DNA of 64,000 nucleotides from Enterobacter chuandaensis (GCF_003594915.1 NZ_QZCS01000001.1:186001-250000), one strand, 5' to 3'; positions 20,792-36,077 are shown, counted from the stretch's first letter. The notes: generated from the letters alone by a model not told the origin. Program-made: numbers and translations.

Positions 20792-22147
20792 TCAGTGTTG
20801 TTTGAACTTCAGCTTCTCGATCGTGGCGGCAAAGTTCGGCAACCATTTTTCATGCGCCAGGATCATCTCGCTGGCCAGCTGCTCCGCATCGCGGTCGGAA
20901 TGCACCAGCGGGCTGAGGTTCAGCGCCAGAAGCACGTCATTGAGTTCACCGCTCAGCGCCGCGTTGCTTGCCGCTACTTCAAAGCCTTTAATGGTGTGGA
21001 TTAGGCCCATGACCTTATCATCGAAATGGGTGATGCGTGGATGCGGTTTAGCGCCATCGCGACCCAGGATGCAGGTCATCTCGACGGCCCAGTCAGCCGG
21101 GATATTGTCGATATGGCCATGATGCGGCACGTTCACATAGTGCTCCGCCTGCTTGTCGTTGTAGATGGCGTTAATCACTTCACACGCTGCATCGGAGTAG
21201 TAAGCCCCACCTCGCTGCTCCAGCTCTTTCGGTTTGACGTTCAGGTTCGGATCTTTATACAAATCGAACAGCTGCTTCTCAACTTTCTGAACGATTTGCG
21301 CGCGCGCGCCGCCCTTATAGTACTCGCCCATTTCGATGGCCAGCATCTCTTTCTGCTTGAAGTAGTAAAGCAGGTACGAGCACGGCAGCAGATTCAGCGA
21401 GCGGATCAGCCCTTCGCTGAACGGCAGGTCAAAGATGTTTTTCACGGAAGCCGCGGTCAGGCGGCCGGAAGCCACGCCGTCGAGCAGTTCGGCAAAACGC
21501 GATTTTCCGTTCACGATAACGTCTTTAATGAACACCATATGGTTCAGGCCGAACAGATCGATAGAGAGCTCGTCTTTATCGGTCAGGGCCAGCACGTCGC
21601 GGATAAACATCTTCATGCCGATCGGAATATTACAGACGCCGATAAAGCGTTTGAAATTGGTATGACGATAAACCGCCTCGGTTACCATTCCGGCCGGGTT
21701 AGTAAAGTTAATCACCCACGCGTTCGGGCAGATCTCCTGCACATCTTTGACGATGTCGAAAATCACCGGAATGGTGCGCAGGCCTTTAAACAGACCGCCC
21801 GCGCCGTTGGTCTCCTGCCCCAGGTAGCCGTGGCTCAGCGGGATACGTTCATCCAGCTCGCGCGCTTTAAGCTGGCCAACGCGCAGCTGAGTGGTGACGA
21901 AATCCGCATCCTTCAGCGCCAGTCGACGGTCGAGCGTTTTATGCACGGTCAGAGGCACGCCCGCTTTCTCCACCATGCGCTTGCACAGGTCGAAAATAAT
22001 ATCCAGCTTCTCCTGACCTTCCTCAACATCCACCAGCCATAATTCGCTGACCGGTAATTCATGATAACGTTTCAGAAAACCTTCGAGTAATTCCGGGGTA
22101 TAGCTGCTGCCGCCACCAATGGTTACGACTTTTAATTTCTTTTGCAT
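20792..22147 (-). CDS. chbF: 6-phospho-beta-glucosidase/monoacetylchitobiose-6-P hydrolase ChbF
   Basis: 451 residues, GH4 family. It hydrolyses monodeacetylated chitobiose-6-phosphate using NAD+ and a divalent metal in a redox-elimination mechanism. The N-terminal dinucleotide motif [15 protein letters not shown] and the family's metal-ligand region [11 protein letters not shown] and LNHMVF are visible. It is 11 bases ahead of chbG and about 110 bases behind chbR. Ribosome-binding site GGGAGATATT. Confidence 0.97.
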   Translation of the reverse strand: MQKKLKVVTIGGGSSYTPELLEGFLKRYHELPVSELWLVDVEEGQEKLDIIFDLCKRMVEKAGVPLTVHKTLDRRLALKDADFVTTQLRVGQLKARELDERIPLSHGYLGQETNGAGGLFKGLRTIPVIFDIVKDVQEICPNAWVINFTNPAGMVTEAVYRHTNFKRFIGVCNIPIGMKMFIRDVLALTDKDELSIDLFGLNHMVFIKDVIVNGKSRFAELLDGVASGRLTAASVKNIFDLPFSEGLIRSLNLLPCSYLLYYFKQKEMLAIEMGEYYKGGARAQIVQKVEKQLFDLYKDPNLNVKPKELEQRGGAYYSDAACEVINAIYNDKQAEHYVNVPHHGHIDNIPADWAVEMTCILGRDGAKPHPRITHFDDKVMGLIHTIKGFEVAASNAALSGELNDVLLALNLSPLVHSDRDAEQLASEMILAHEKWLPNFAATIEKLKFKQH

Positions 22148-22257
22148 AATATCTCCCTTAGCGTATCAGGTTAATCGCCTGCAAGGTATAGCGTACTCTT
22201 CCCGCTATTTGGGCAAGCCATTAAAGCAATATGTGTGGCGGATAAGCCCGCCGAAAT

Positions 22258-23076
22258 TCAGTTAATTACCGTTAAATTTTTCCGGTAACTGTTCGGTGTG
22301 AATGAAGTCAATTTCTTAAAGGTTTTAATAAACAGGCTGGGACTGCTGTACCCTGACTCATAAGCAATATCAGTAACAGAGTAGTTGGTAATTTCCAGCT
22401 GTTTTTTAGCAAAGTTAATGCGGATTTCATTAATAATTTGCACAGGCGTTTTACGATAATAACGCTGCGTCGCGCGGGTCAGATATTCCTGGGATTTGCC
22501 CGACAGTGACACCATATTTTCCAGCGCATTTTCACTGAACTGGCCTTTATCGTGCATCAGCTCAACGGTACTGCGCAGCCACTGCGGAACATCATCCGTC
22601 ACCTGCTGCTCTTCACGATGGTGGCGCAACCGGTTCATCACGTAGAAGGTCACCGTTTCAATAAATTCATCAAATTCATTGTCGCGGAAGTTAAGCGAGG
22701 CGATAACCGTTTCAATCCAGGTCATGAACTCGTTTTTGACACGGTATACCTGAGAGGCCACAAAGCAGAACGGCACCAGCGGCAGGTAGTGTTTCTCAAA
22801 GAAGCGTCTGCTGACGCCCACGTTCAGAATACGGGTGGCACCAAATTCGTAAAAGCTCTGATGATAAGAACCCATCGGCAGGAAGACAAAATCCCCACGT
22901 TCAAGCAGGACGCGCTTACCGTTGATCTCCTGGTAGTAGCGGCCGGTCAGAACAATCGTGAACTCATAGTAGTCATGCTGGTGCAGGCCACTGGCGCTCT
23001 CCGTCTTGTTGTAGATAACCACGTGAAAATTTTTGCCATTAAACAGCTGCTGTTCAAATGCGGTTTTAATTTCCAT
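22258..23076 (-). CDS. chbR: ChbR, dual regulator of the chitobiose operon (AraC family)
   Basis: 272 residues. N-terminal cupin-type sensor domain ([16 protein letters not shown] near residue 30) and a C-terminal AraC HTH domain ([25 protein letters not shown]). ChbR represses chb without inducer and activates it with deacetylated chitobiose-6-P, together with CRP, while NagC represses. The start ATG at 23076 (MEIKTAFEQ) was chosen because AGGAGG lies 8 bases ahead; a TTG seven codons further upstream has no such site. It lies between chbA and chbF as in E. coli. Confidence 0.95.
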   Translation of the reverse strand: MEIKTAFEQQLFNGKNFHVVIYNKTESASGLHQHDYYEFTIVLTGRYYQEINGKRVLLERGDFVFLPMGSYHQSFYEFGATRILNVGVSRRFFEKHYLPLVPFCFVASQVYRVKNEFMTWIETVIASLNFRDNEFDEFIETVTFYVMNRLRHHREEQQVTDDVPQWLRSTVELMHDKGQFSENALENMVSLSGKSQEYLTRATQRYYRKTPVQIINEIRINFAKKQLEITNYSVTDIAYESGYSSPSLFIKTFKKLTSFTPNSYRKNLTVIN

Positions 23077-23105
23077 CGTGCTGACCTCCTGCTGCAAAAT
23101 CCGAC

Positions 23106-23453
23106 TCAGTGCATTTTCTCGTGAAGCTCGATTAACTCCGCTACCAGCTCGCGCGCCAGCATGGAGGTCATCAGGTGATCCTGGGCGTGTACCAGCACCA
23201 GGCTGACCTTCATCTTCCCTTCGCCCTGGTCGCTTTCAATCAGCTTTGTCTGCACCAGGTGCGCTTCGTTCAGCGCCGTGCGGGACTGCTCCATCATGGT
23301 TTTCGCGGCGACGAAATCGCCCTGCTTGGCCTGCTTCAGTGCGGCATACGCCAGGCTGCGTGCCTGTCCGGAGTTGATGATAAGGCCCATCACCACTTCT
23401 TCGAGATCGTTCTCTGCGGCTTCGTCTGCGACGATACTATCCAAATCTAACAT
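23106..23453 (-). CDS. chbA: PTS N,N'-diacetylchitobiose-specific EIIA component
   Basis: 115 residues (116 in E. coli), all-helical lactose-family IIA. It takes phosphate from HPr and passes it to ChbB. The phosphorylated histidine is in [11 protein letters not shown] (His89). The start MLDLDSI matches E. coli; the upstream 15 codons read into the chbC-chbA gap. It overlaps nothing and is followed after 29 bases by chbR. Confidence 0.96.
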   Translation of the reverse strand: MLDLDSIVADEAAENDLEEVVMGLIINSGQARSLAYAALKQAKQGDFVAAKTMMEQSRTALNEAHLVQTKLIESDQGEGKMKVSLVLVHAQDHLMTSMLARELVAELIELHEKMH

Positions 23454-23500
23454 TTTTAAGCTCCTTGTGGCTGGCGCGGGCTTCCCCGCGCCGGTCAATC

Positions 23501-24859
23501 TTAGAATTTCAGTGAGAGGGCAATATCCTCTTCGCTCTCTTCTTCATCGATAATGGTGGCGGCTTTGTTCGCAATCGCCACGAATGGCATGTAAAGCAGG
23601 GTCGCAATCCCGAGGTTGAATATCGCCAGCAGGAAGGCCGCGACGCTACCGTTGGTGTTGAAGAACGCGCCCAGACCTGCCGGCATGGTCCACGGAGCAA
23701 TGTTGGTGACCGGTGGAATGATACCCATGTAATAAGCCGTCAGGGTGATGGCTGCCAGCAGCGGCTGTACCAGGATGAACGGGATGAACATTACCGGGTT
23801 CATGATGATTGGCAGACCAAACAGAATCGGCTCGTTAATCTGGAAGATGCCTGATGGCAGGGCCAGTTTAGCCACCTGACGATAGTCAGCGCGACGAGAG
23901 ACAATAAAGACCGCGATGATCAGACCCAAGGTCGCCCCGGTACCACCCAGGAAGATATAGGAGTCAAGCATCGGCTTCGCCCACACATGGAAGGTTTTAC
24001 CTGCCGCCAGCGCCGCATCAACGGAGCCATACTGCTGGTAAAGCGCAACGTTTTCCAGTGCCCACGGGGTCATAATTCCGCTGTCCAGCGCGGCCAGTGC
24101 CAGTGAACCGTGCACGCCGAAGAACCACAGCAGAGAGGTGAAAATCACATACGCCCAACCTACCACGCCACCCATCGACGCCAGCGGCGTAGAGATAGAG
24201 TCCATGATGATCTGGTGGAAGTTCGTACCCCAGTGAGAGAGCGCCCAGGCGATAATCCCCATAATGGAGAGAATAATGAAGCCTGGAATCAACGCGGAAA
24301 ATGAACGAGAAACGGAAGTCGGTACGCTATCCGGCAGGCGGATAACCCAGTTGCGACGGATAATAAAGGTGAACATTTCTGCCACCACCAGGCCGATAAC
24401 AATACCGGAGATGATGTTGGCCCCGCCCAGCCAGTTGGCACCTACGGCGTAGGCTTCACCCACGCTGTAAGGCGTGACGGTCATAAACGCGGCAACGGAT
24501 AATAACCCGGCGGCCAGCGGATCCACTTTACGCTCTTCAGCCAGTGCCATCCCGATAAAGAAAGGCGCCATCAGCGACATAATACCTAACGTACCGTTAT
24601 ATACGTTGCCGCCGATGGCTTTAAAACCGTTAAGGGTTTCAATCGTGGAAGCGTCTAACCGAATTCCTAATGAATAAAAGAAGGAACCTTCACCAAAGCT
24701 CAGAAAAACGTTGTTAATTAAAACGAACATGGCCCCGGCCAGCGTTAACGGCATTAATTTAATAAATCCTTTTTTGATGGCATTAACGTGAGGCTGCTTT
24801 CCTATTTTAACAGCAAAAGGAAGGAGTACCTTTTCAAGTGAAGCGATGACTTTACTCAT
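23501..24859 (-). CDS. chbC: PTS N,N'-diacetylchitobiose-specific EIIC permease
   Basis: 452 residues, polytopic inner-membrane EIIC of the lactose/cellobiose family, E. coli length. It carries chitobiose across the membrane during phosphorylation. Many membrane helices are visible ([37 protein letters not shown]) and the substrate-site motif [14 protein letters not shown]. Start [10 protein letters not shown] follows AAGGG; a hairpin and a ChiX-type site lie just upstream. Confidence 0.97.
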   Translation of the reverse strand: MSKVIASLEKVLLPFAVKIGKQPHVNAIKKGFIKLMPLTLAGAMFVLINNVFLSFGEGSFFYSLGIRLDASTIETLNGFKAIGGNVYNGTLGIMSLMAPFFIGMALAEERKVDPLAAGLLSVAAFMTVTPYSVGEAYAVGANWLGGANIISGIVIGLVVAEMFTFIIRRNWVIRLPDSVPTSVSRSFSALIPGFIILSIMGIIAWALSHWGTNFHQIIMDSISTPLASMGGVVGWAYVIFTSLLWFFGVHGSLALAALDSGIMTPWALENVALYQQYGSVDAALAAGKTFHVWAKPMLDSYIFLGGTGATLGLIIAVFIVSRRADYRQVAKLALPSGIFQINEPILFGLPIIMNPVMFIPFILVQPLLAAITLTAYYMGIIPPVTNIAPWTMPAGLGAFFNTNGSVAAFLLAIFNLGIATLLYMPFVAIANKAATIIDEEESEEDIALSLKF

Positions 24860-24877
24860 AGGAAAATACCCTTAAAT

Positions 24878-24897
24878 GCCGTAACGCATGTTACGGC
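24878..24897 (-). other. Hairpin directly upstream of the chbC ribosome-binding site
   Basis: A perfect 8-bp stem GCCGTAAC-GCAT-GTTACGGC ends just before the AAGGG of chbC in the chbB-chbC gap. It may set mRNA structure or stability at this junction. Confidence 0.6.
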
Positions 24898-24916
24898 GTA
24901 ATTGTGTGTGAAATAA

Positions 24917-24928
24917 CTCTTTGACGGG
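24917..24928 (-). promoter_or_regulatory. ChiX small-RNA pairing site in the chbB-chbC gap
   Basis: The plus strand reads CTCTTTGACGGG, the sequence I recall for the ChiX (MicM) sRNA seed, so the chb mRNA carries the exact complement CCCGTCAAAGAG. In E. coli and Salmonella the chbBC intercistronic region traps ChiX and releases repression of chitoporin mRNA. Twelve contiguous bases are retained. Confidence 0.8.
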
Positions 24929-24939
24929 AAAAATAAAAA

Positions 24940-25257
24940 TTAATTAGCAGCTTTTTTAATTGCTGCCACAGCAGCTTTAAGTACACCTAAACCATCAATC
25001 TTGCCGTACAGCCCCGAGTCGATCACTTCGACCGGTTTATTCGGTAGCAGTCGTTGAATTTCGGGCAACATATAGGCAATTTGCGGTCCCAGTAAAACAA
25101 CATCCGCTTTCTGGCCTTTTTCACCCGCCAGCGTCTCTGGAAACGCTTCAATCACCACAGGGACTTCATACTTTTCAGCCTGCGCACGCATCTTTGACAC
25201 CAGAAGCGAGGTTGACATGCCCGCTGAGCAGAACAGGTAGATATGTTTCTTTTCCAT
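24940..25257 (-). CDS. chbB: PTS N,N'-diacetylchitobiose-specific EIIB component
   Basis: 105 residues. Cytoplasmic IIB of the lactose/cellobiose family; phosphorylated on Cys10 in [14 protein letters not shown], it phosphorylates incoming chitobiose at ChbC. It is almost identical to E. coli ChbB by eye. The ATG at MEKKHIY was chosen; another ATG one codon earlier is equally possible (GAGGG lies 6 bases ahead of that one). First gene of chbBCARFG; the promoter is in the ~280 bases up to osmE. Confidence 0.97.
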   Translation of the reverse strand: MEKKHIYLFCSAGMSTSLLVSKMRAQAEKYEVPVVIEAFPETLAGEKGQKADVVLLGPQIAYMLPEIQRLLPNKPVEVIDSGLYGKIDGLGVLKAAVAAIKKAAN

Positions 25258-25486
25258 CATAATTTCCCTCTTGTATGACTACCTGCCGTCGCGCTATCAC
25301 TCGACTCGCTGTCCCGGCAGACAGGTAGCTTGCTTACTGTTGTTTATCGTTAGAGTGAGTATACGCAATGGTACAGACAGGGGATAATTCTGAACAGACC
25401 CAAATTGTCTCTCATTGACCTGGCTTGTTGACTACCTTCACATTTCGGGTAAATAATTCGCGCAAAGAAATAAGATTTACGTATGC
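25258..25486 (-). promoter_or_regulatory. chb operon promoter region
   Basis: No credible gene lies between chbB and the osmE terminator. By analogy with E. coli this should hold NagC, ChbR and CRP sites. I did not identify individual operators with confidence. Confidence 0.45.
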
Positions 25487-25488
25487 AT

Positions 25489-25513
25489 AAAAAAACCGGC
25501 CCAAAGGCCGGCT
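25489..25513 (-). terminator. Terminator of osmE
   Basis: On the minus strand a CCGGCC/GGCCGG-type 6-bp GC stem around a short loop ends in seven T. It starts ~25 bases past the osmE stop codon. Confidence 0.88.
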
Positions 25514-25538
25514 TGTTAACATCATCAGGCAAGCAGGG

Positions 25539-25883
25539 TTACTGCGCCTTAGGTGCCTGCGGGTCGGTGTCGTATTCAGCACAGGTCTGATAGCCGGAGT
25601 TAATCACATGTCCGGTATCATCCAGGGCAACAAAGTAGGTTTCAGCCTTACCATCACGTTGACCCAGGATGTAGGTCTGACAGGTTCCCTTCGCATGGAT
25701 CATGGTCACTTCGGAAGAAGGTTTACCGGCAATCGCAGCCACCTGCGAACGGGTCATGCCTTTTTTGACATCTTTAACCACGGGCTGGGTAAACTGATCC
25801 TTGGTGCGATCGTAAGCCGTACACCCTGCCAGCATCGTCAGTACCGCCGCTGCGCTAAGAATTCCTGCTACGTTCTTGTTCAT
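25539..25883 (-). CDS. osmE: Osmotically inducible lipoprotein OsmE
   Basis: 114 residues. A lipoprotein signal ends in the lipobox LAGC (Cys21). The remainder is a BamE/SmpA-like domain ([21 protein letters not shown]). E. coli OsmE is an envelope protein induced by osmotic and stationary-phase stress; its role is poorly known. It is two residues longer than E. coli OsmE at the C-terminus (PQAPKAQ). The start is preceded by GAGGACGGAAT. Confidence 0.95.
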   Translation of the reverse strand: MNKNVAGILSAAAVLTMLAGCTAYDRTKDQFTQPVVKDVKKGMTRSQVAAIAGKPSSEVTMIHAKGTCQTYILGQRDGKAETYFVALDDTGHVINSGYQTCAEYDTDPQAPKAQ

Positions 25884-26104
25884 ATTCCGTCCTCTTGTTT
25901 ATCAGCGTGTTATCTAAGCATGGGATAAAAAGTACTATTGTTCAACTTTGTGAATTACGCCAGACGAATTTCGGAAAATTCTAATAAAACAACGATAACC
26001 TGCTAAATCGCCGTAAATTAGCGCACTCGAAACTGTGATCCTTGTCGTTTTCCGCCCAAAGGGTTAGTTTTAACAGTTAACACATTCTGTTTATGGAGAG
26101 CGTG

Positions 26105-26929
26105 ATGACTCTGCAACAAGAGATTATTCAGGCGCTGGGCGCGAAGCCTGCGATAGATGCACAGGAAGAGATCCGCCGCAGCGTGGATTTTTTAAAGTCG
26201 TACTTAAAAAAGAACGCTTTCCTGAAATCCCTGGTGCTGGGCATCAGCGGCGGGCAGGACTCGACCCTGACTGGCAAACTGTGCCAGATGGCGATTTCTG
26301 AGCTTCGCGAAGAGACGGGCGATGAGACACTGCAGTTTATCGCCGTGCGTCTGCCTTATGGTGTACAGGCGGACGAACAGGATTGCCAGGATGCCATCAC
26401 GTTCATCCAGCCAGACCGCGTGCTGACCGTGAATATTAAGGCATCGGTGCTGGCAAGCGAGCAGGCACTTCGCGAAGCGGGCATTGAGCTCAGCGATTTT
26501 GTTCGCGGCAACGAGAAAGCCCGCGAGCGCATGAAAGCGCAGTACAGCATCGCCGGAATGACCAAAGGCGTTGTCGTCGGTACCGACCATGCGGCAGAGG
26601 CGATCACCGGTTTCTTCACCAAATACGGCGACGGTGGCACCGACATTAACCCGATTTTCCGTCTCAACAAGCGCCAGGGCAAGCAACTGCTGGCCGCGCT
26701 GGGCTGCCCTGAGCATCTGTATAAGAAAGCGCCGACAGCGGATCTGGAAGACGATCGCCCTTCTCTGCCGGATGAAGCGGCCCTTGGCGTTACCTATGAC
26801 AACATAGATGATTATCTCGAAGGCAAAACGCTGGATGAAGGTACCGCGAAAATTATCGAGGGCTGGTACCTCAAAACCGAGCACAAGCGCCACACGCCAA
26901 TTACGGTGTTTGACGATTTCTGGAAATAA
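26105..26929 (+). CDS. nadE: NH3-dependent NAD+ synthetase
   Basis: 274 residues (275 in E. coli). NadE amidates nicotinic acid adenine dinucleotide to NAD+ with ammonia and ATP in the cytoplasm. The ATP-pyrophosphatase P-loop SGGQDST (~residue 46) and the [20 protein letters not shown] segment are intact. It has no glutaminase domain. Start ATG at 26105 has GGAG six bases ahead; an in-frame ATG at 26093 has no ribosome-binding site. Confidence 0.97.
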   Translation: MTLQQEIIQALGAKPAIDAQEEIRRSVDFLKSYLKKNAFLKSLVLGISGGQDSTLTGKLCQMAISELREETGDETLQFIAVRLPYGVQADEQDCQDAITFIQPDRVLTVNIKASVLASEQALREAGIELSDFVRGNEKARERMKAQYSIAGMTKGVVVGTDHAAEAITGFFTKYGDGGTDINPIFRLNKRQGKQLLAALGCPEHLYKKAPTADLEDDRPSLPDEAALGVTYDNIDDYLEGKTLDEGTAKIIEGWYLKTEHKRHTPITVFDDFWK

Positions 26930-26964
26930 ACGCATCTCCACAAATTTATGCGAGCAGTGGACAT

Positions 26965-27026
26965 TCCCCTCTCCCCAAAGGGGAGAGGGTTAGGGTGAGG
27001 CGTAGCCGCCACCCGGCTCTTTTTTA
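26965..27026. repeat. Composite REP plus CCCTCTCCC hairpin
   Basis: A CCCCTCTCCCC-AAA-GGGGAGAGGG hairpin is joined to a REP-like tail (GGGTGAGGCGTAGCCGCCACCCGGCT) and then TTTTTT. The same two modules, in the opposite orientation, occur after gdhA at 45737-45784. It may also terminate nadE. Confidence 0.75.
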
Positions 27027-27046
27027 ACCACCACACTCCTGCTACA

Positions 27047-27062
27047 CTGTATACCTGAACAG
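27047..27062 (+). promoter_or_regulatory. LexA box of cho
   Basis: CTGTATACCTGAACAG fits CTGT-N8-ACAG exactly, with TA flanks. It ends 15 bases before the GTG start of cho. Confidence 0.9.
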
Positions 27063-27077
27063 TATATGGAGCAGTAT

Positions 27078-27956
27078 GTGAGCAGGCGTCAATCCGCCCC
27101 GCGTCTTGAGTTTGAAGCGGCGGCAATCTACGAATATCCCGAGCACCTTCGCCCCTGGCTTGAGGCACTGCCCAAACAGCCGGGCGTGTACATCTTTCAC
27201 GGTGAAAGCGACACCCTGCCGCTCTATATCGGCAAAAGCGTCAATATTCGCAGCCGGGTGTTATCCCATCTGCGTACCCCGGACGAGGCCGCTATGCTGC
27301 GCCAGTCGCGACGCATTACCTGGTTCCAGACGGCGGGAGAAATGGGCGCACTGTTGCTGGAAGCCCGGCTGATAAAAGAGCAGCAGCCGCTGTTCAATAA
27401 GCGTCTGCGCCGCAACCGACAGCTCTGCTCCCTGCAGATCAACGACGGCAAGCCGCAGGTCGTCTACGCCCGCGAAGTCGATTTCTCCCACGCCCCGAAT
27501 CTTTACGGGCTGTTCGCCAATAAGCGTGCCGCACTCCAGGCGCTGCAGACGCTGGCAGACGAGCGACAGCTTTGCTATAGCCTTTTGGGTCTGGAGGCAA
27601 CCACCCGCGGACGCGCCTGTTTTCGATCCGCGCTGAAGCGCTGCGCCGGTGCCTGCTGCGGGAAAGAGAGCGTTGCGGCGCATCACGTCAGGCTCCTTAG
27701 CGGTCTGGCGGCCATCAGCGTGAACTGCTGGCCGTGGGAAAGCGCCGTTGCGCTAAAAGAAGTGGGCGAGGCAATGACCCAGTATCACATCGTCAACAAC
27801 TGGCTCTGGCTGGGCGCCGTCGACGACATCAGCGACGCGGCTACCCTGCTGCGCACGCCAGCCGGATTTGACCACGATGGCTACAAAATCCTCTGTAAAC
27901 CGGTCCTGGCCGGAAAGTTTGAGATCATAGTGCTCAATGACCCGGCAGCCACGTGA
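27078..27956 (+). CDS. cho: SOS-induced excinuclease Cho (UvrC homologue)
   Basis: 292 residues. Cho makes the 3' incision at bulky lesions that UvrC handles poorly, with UvrAB. The GIY-YIG nuclease domain is at the N-terminus ([19 protein letters not shown], ~residues 32-50; [17 protein letters not shown]), and a cysteine cluster [11 protein letters not shown] follows as in UvrC. The GTG start was chosen because GGAG lies six bases ahead and it gives the E. coli-like N-terminus; the ATG at 27066 would abut the LexA box. The 3' end overlaps ves by 23 bases tail to tail. Confidence 0.94.
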   Translation: MSRRQSAPRLEFEAAAIYEYPEHLRPWLEALPKQPGVYIFHGESDTLPLYIGKSVNIRSRVLSHLRTPDEAAMLRQSRRITWFQTAGEMGALLLEARLIKEQQPLFNKRLRRNRQLCSLQINDGKPQVVYAREVDFSHAPNLYGLFANKRAALQALQTLADERQLCYSLLGLEATTRGRACFRSALKRCAGACCGKESVAAHHVRLLSGLAAISVNCWPWESAVALKEVGEAMTQYHIVNNWLWLGAVDDISDAATLLRTPAGFDHDGYKILCKPVLAGKFEIIVLNDPAAT

Positions 27957-28491
27957 TTTCGCTGAACAATAAGGTACCCTGAGCCTCCAGCAGACGCAGC
28001 GTATGGGCACCCTCTTCCCAACTGGCGCCCTGATCGACCGTCAGCAGTTTATCCCCCAGCTGCCATGCGCCGCTTAACACAAACACCACGCCCCCGCGCG
28101 AGCCAAAGGTGGTAAAGGTACGGTCAGCAACCCGCACTTTCGCCTGACAGCAGTCGCGCCGGGTCATGATGTTGAAGTCCATCGCCATCCTGCCATCGGA
28201 AAGCAGCGCCTTGACCGGCAAATCACCGGCGAAGCTGTAAGGCTGATGCTGCTTCAGGGTATGGCAGAACGCCTGACCGGCATCCAGCGTCACCTCTCCG
28301 CCTTCCAGCAGGGTAATGACCCGGTCGACACCGGGAAACGAGGAGAATTCGCCGTTGCTGGCGATGGTCGCAATGCTGGCGCGCCAGCAAAAATCGCGCG
28401 TCGCGGGAGGGATACAGCAAATTTCTCGCGTTTCGCCAGCACCATTGCGCCAGAGGCTGACCGGCATCTTACGGATATCAAAGAACTCCAT
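27934..28491 (-). CDS. ves: Ves, HutD-family cupin protein
   Basis: 185 residues. HutD/Ves family bicupin; E. coli Ves is a stress-inducible cytoplasmic protein without a settled function. Conserved blocks include [29 protein letters not shown] and [21 protein letters not shown] (partial list). The start MEFFDIRKM fits E. coli; 12 upstream codons were dropped. Its 3' end overlaps the convergent cho gene. Confidence 0.92.
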   Translation of the reverse strand: MEFFDIRKMPVSLWRNGAGETREICCIPPATRDFCWRASIATIASNGEFSSFPGVDRVITLLEGGEVTLDAGQAFCHTLKQHQPYSFAGDLPVKALLSDGRMAMDFNIMTRRDCCQAKVRVADRTFTTFGSRGGVVFVLSGAWQLGDKLLTVDQGASWEEGAHTLRLLEAQGTLLFSEITWLPGH

Positions 28492-28713
28492 TACCACTCC
28501 TGAATGGCACAATCCGTGCCAGGGCAAGGATATTGCTATCCTTGCTGTCTTGTTTGTTATCGTCAGGGACTCACAGACACAGTATCGGCAGCAGAGCGGA
28601 CAGGCCTTAGCGGAACGTTAATAAAAATTCTAACGTTATGACTCTACAAACATTCTCTGAAGCGACTACAGGAGAATACCGCGCTGGCGGCGGCAGGCAA
28701 GAGGGCAGGAAAG

Positions 28714-28772
28714 AAAAACCGCCGGTCCTGTCCACAGCGATTACGCTTTTGTGGACAGGATCCCGGCGGTCT
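28714..28772 (-). terminator. Long-stem terminator of spy
   Basis: A stem of roughly 18 pairs (CCGCCGG, a small interruption, then TCCTGTCCACA) closes on an AT-rich loop and is followed on the minus strand by TTTTTC. It begins shortly after the spy stop. Confidence 0.85.
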
Positions 28773-28788
28773 TAAGATGTTGAACCGA

Positions 28789-29283
28789 TTATTCGGTTGG
28801 TGCTGGCATTTTACCTTCCATCGCCGGACGTTCTGTCAGACGCTTCTCAAAATTGGCATTAAACTGTTTTTTCTGTTCCGGGGTCAGAATGTTGTAGATC
28901 TTATTCTGGGTTTCCATGTGGGCCAGCATGCGTGCTTTATGCTGCTCGGCCATTTTGTCGATCTGCGCTTCGGCTTTTGCCTTATCGAAGCTGTCGCTGG
29001 CAATGATGTCATGCATCGCGCGGCGCTCTTCCAGCGGAGGACGCTTCATCTGGTCACGCTGGCTTTTCATGATGTCGCGGATCTGCTGCTTCTGCGCGTC
29101 CGTCAGGTTCAGATCTTTAAACATCATCATTTCATGGTGCATACCCGGCTTGCCTTTATGATGCATCATCATTTTGCCTTCAGCTGGCGCAGCGGTGGTG
29201 GTTGCGGTATCTGCGGCGAACGCCATGCTGGTAGCGCCCAGAGCCAGGGTAGAAGCAACAAACAGTGCAGTAAACTTACGCAT
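28789..29283 (-). CDS. spy: Periplasmic ATP-independent chaperone Spy
   Basis: 164 residues (161 in E. coli). A signal peptide (MRKFTALFVASTLALGATSMAFA) leads to a highly charged all-helical mature protein with Spy/CpxP LTxxQ motifs: LTDAQKQQIRD and LTPEQKKQF. Spy dimers form a cradle that binds unfolding proteins in the periplasm. Met/His-rich stretch GKMMMHHKGKPGMHHEMMM follows the signal. Expression is controlled by Cpx and Bae in E. coli. Confidence 0.95.
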   Translation of the reverse strand: MRKFTALFVASTLALGATSMAFAADTATTTAAPAEGKMMMHHKGKPGMHHEMMMFKDLNLTDAQKQQIRDIMKSQRDQMKRPPLEERRAMHDIIASDSFDKAKAEAQIDKMAEQHKARMLAHMETQNKIYNILTPEQKKQFNANFEKRLTERPAMEGKMPAPTE

Positions 29284-29589
29284 AATTTATTTCCTTTCTT
29301 TCAGTTATTCTTCGGCGCTATGCCGTGTTGACGAGATTAACTTTACGGGGTTTATCGTCAATTAGTCAGAGCAACGGTAAAACAATGAAAGTGTAAAAAA
29401 CAATTTTTCGCCAAATGTGGAGGAAATAAGGATAAAGCGTGGAGAGTTGCAACAAAAAATATTCAATGCGATGATTTTAAAGAGATTTAGCAGAAGTATA
29501 ATGAAGTGACGATGAATAATAAAGCAATTTGCCAGGAATATTCCGTAAAAGAAATCGGAACGCTTTAATCGCTAAGAAAAGATTTTAAC
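29284..29589 (-). promoter_or_regulatory. spy upstream region
   Basis: About 300 AT-rich bases with no credible gene. GTAAA repeats on the plus strand at 29377-29381 and 29393-29397 recall CpxR sites, but their spacing (11 bases) is not the standard five, so the operator call is weak. Confidence 0.4.
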
Positions 29590-29616
29590 TTCCCCTCTCC
29601 GATGATGAGAGGGGAA
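29590..29616 (-). terminator. Hairpin after astE
   Basis: TTCCCCTCTC pairs perfectly with GAGAGGGGAA across a 7-base loop, four bases past the astE stop. The following minus-strand sequence GTTAAAATCTTTTC is only moderately T-rich. Confidence 0.65.
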
Positions 29617-29620
29617 ACGT

Positions 29621-30586
29621 TCAGATGATTTTTTCCAGCATCAGGCCGGCTCGCAGGCCAAACGCTACGGAGGGATTGGGGAATAATACATATTCGGTAG
29701 TTTTCTGCACCTCATAGCGCTCATCACCATCCTCCGCCAGCAACGCCCCTTTGCGGAACGGGGTGAAGTTCAGGGTGTGCGCGGCCATGTGAAGCTGGAA
29801 AGCCTCGCTGCGGCGGGTAATTTGCTGCACAACGCGATAACGCACGACGGCTTCCTTCGCGTGCTCTGGCGCTGTGCCGCCCAGCAGCGCCCGAAGCGCA
29901 AGATGCGTTGGCGCAAAGCGGGTCAGATCGTTCTGACCAAACGGGAGCGCTTTTCCCAGCTCCAGCGTACAGGCCAGCGCGCCAAAACGTTCGCAAGTGA
30001 AGTGAGTAAAGGTCCCCCCCGGCGACTGATGAAATACCAGCGCCTCCAGCCCGGCATCCCCCAGCCAGCTCAGAAACGCTTCATCCCACGGCTGATTACG
30101 CTGCGGCAGAACGCCGAAGCGGACATGGTAAGAAGCGCGGATCGCCGTATGCAGATCAAGATGCCAGCGCGCCGGGCCCGCCGCGGCAAAAAAAGTGGTC
30201 ACAACGGTCTCCAGCCACGCTGCCCGCGCCGTTTCGTCGCTCTGAGGAAACTGCGACCAGCGGCCGCCGAACATGCGGTTAATGTCGCTCACCAGGTACC
30301 GTTTGTTTTGCGCCAGCGCAGGCGGGTTGCCAAGCACCACCAGCACGCGGCACGCAAGCGTGATTTCGCCGCGATATAACGCGCCCAGCAGCCCATCGAC
30401 GATCTCAACGGGTGCGGTTTCATTGCCATGGATCCCCGTGGAAAGCAGCAGCGATAACGCGCTGCTGGCCGTCGGCGTCATCTCAAGCACCCCGCGCCCC
30501 AGCCACCGCCAGCGAAACGAGGGGCCATCCCCCTCGCTCTGTTCGGGCGTTTCGTCTGCCAGAGTCAGCGCCAGTAAATTTTCCAT
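29621..30586 (-). CDS. astE: Succinylglutamate desuccinylase
   Basis: 321 residues (322 in E. coli). Zinc-dependent M14-like hydrolase that releases succinate and glutamate, the fifth step of the AST pathway. Zinc ligands are in GIHGNETAP (~residue 60) and HLDLHTA (~residue 148). The start MENLLALTL is preceded by AAAGGAGTGAAT; 34 upstream codons overlap astB and are excluded. Last gene of astCADBE. Confidence 0.96.
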   Translation of the reverse strand: MENLLALTLADETPEQSEGDGPSFRWRWLGRGVLEMTPTASSALSLLLSTGIHGNETAPVEIVDGLLGALYRGEITLACRVLVVLGNPPALAQNKRYLVSDINRMFGGRWSQFPQSDETARAAWLETVVTTFFAAAGPARWHLDLHTAIRASYHVRFGVLPQRNQPWDEAFLSWLGDAGLEALVFHQSPGGTFTHFTCERFGALACTLELGKALPFGQNDLTRFAPTHLALRALLGGTAPEHAKEAVVRYRVVQQITRRSEAFQLHMAAHTLNFTPFRKGALLAEDGDERYEVQKTTEYVLFPNPSVAFGLRAGLMLEKII

Positions 30587-30596
30587 ATTCACTCCT

Positions 30597-35782
<5,186 letters not shown>

Positions 35783-35792
35783 TTACGATATG

Positions 35793-35832
35793 GAGTTATT
35801 CACTGTTAATGCATAAAAAGTGAATATTTTTA
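35793..35832. promoter_or_regulatory. Possible ArgR site upstream of the ast sigma-54 promoter
   Basis: An AT-rich stretch with the inverted halves TATTCACT and AGTGAATA around TTAATGCATAAA resembles overlapping ARG boxes (TGAAT/ATTCA and TGCATAAA). E. coli ast needs ArgR for full expression. This is a visual match only. Confidence 0.35.
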
Positions 35833-35961
35833 CGGCAAGCGGCGCTTTGCCGCATGAAAATCAGAAAGAGTATGCAGAGGCCAAATATAATTCTGGAATT
35901 GTGATCGCTCGCGAAATTTATCGGCCATTTACGCCCTGTTTGAGGGCGAAGCGGGTCAGAA

Positions 35962-35980
35962 TGGTGCAAATATTGCACCA
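35962..35980. promoter_or_regulatory. Perfect 7-bp palindrome between astC and xthA
   Basis: TGGTGCA-AATAT-TGCACCA. The TGCACC halves recall NtrC sites, but they point inward, the reverse of the usual GCAC...GTGC arrangement. It is about 230 bases above the ast sigma-54 promoter and 98 bases above xthA. The rest of the 433-base gap shows no gene. Confidence 0.5.
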
Positions 35981-36077
35981 CCGGCATTATCTGTCGCAGT
36001 TATTGGTCGAACCCGGTAACAGTTGACGCAAATTCTGCTACCATCCATGCACTATTCACCTTGCACTGGCAGCGACT

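Noticed and set aside
29370-29400. CpxR box before spy
   Set aside because: GTAAA repeats are present but 11 bases apart instead of five, so the call was not made as a firm operator.
35820-36026. A 68-codon frame between astC and xthA
   Set aside because: It lies in a control region with palindromes, has no ribosome-binding site and no recognisable protein.
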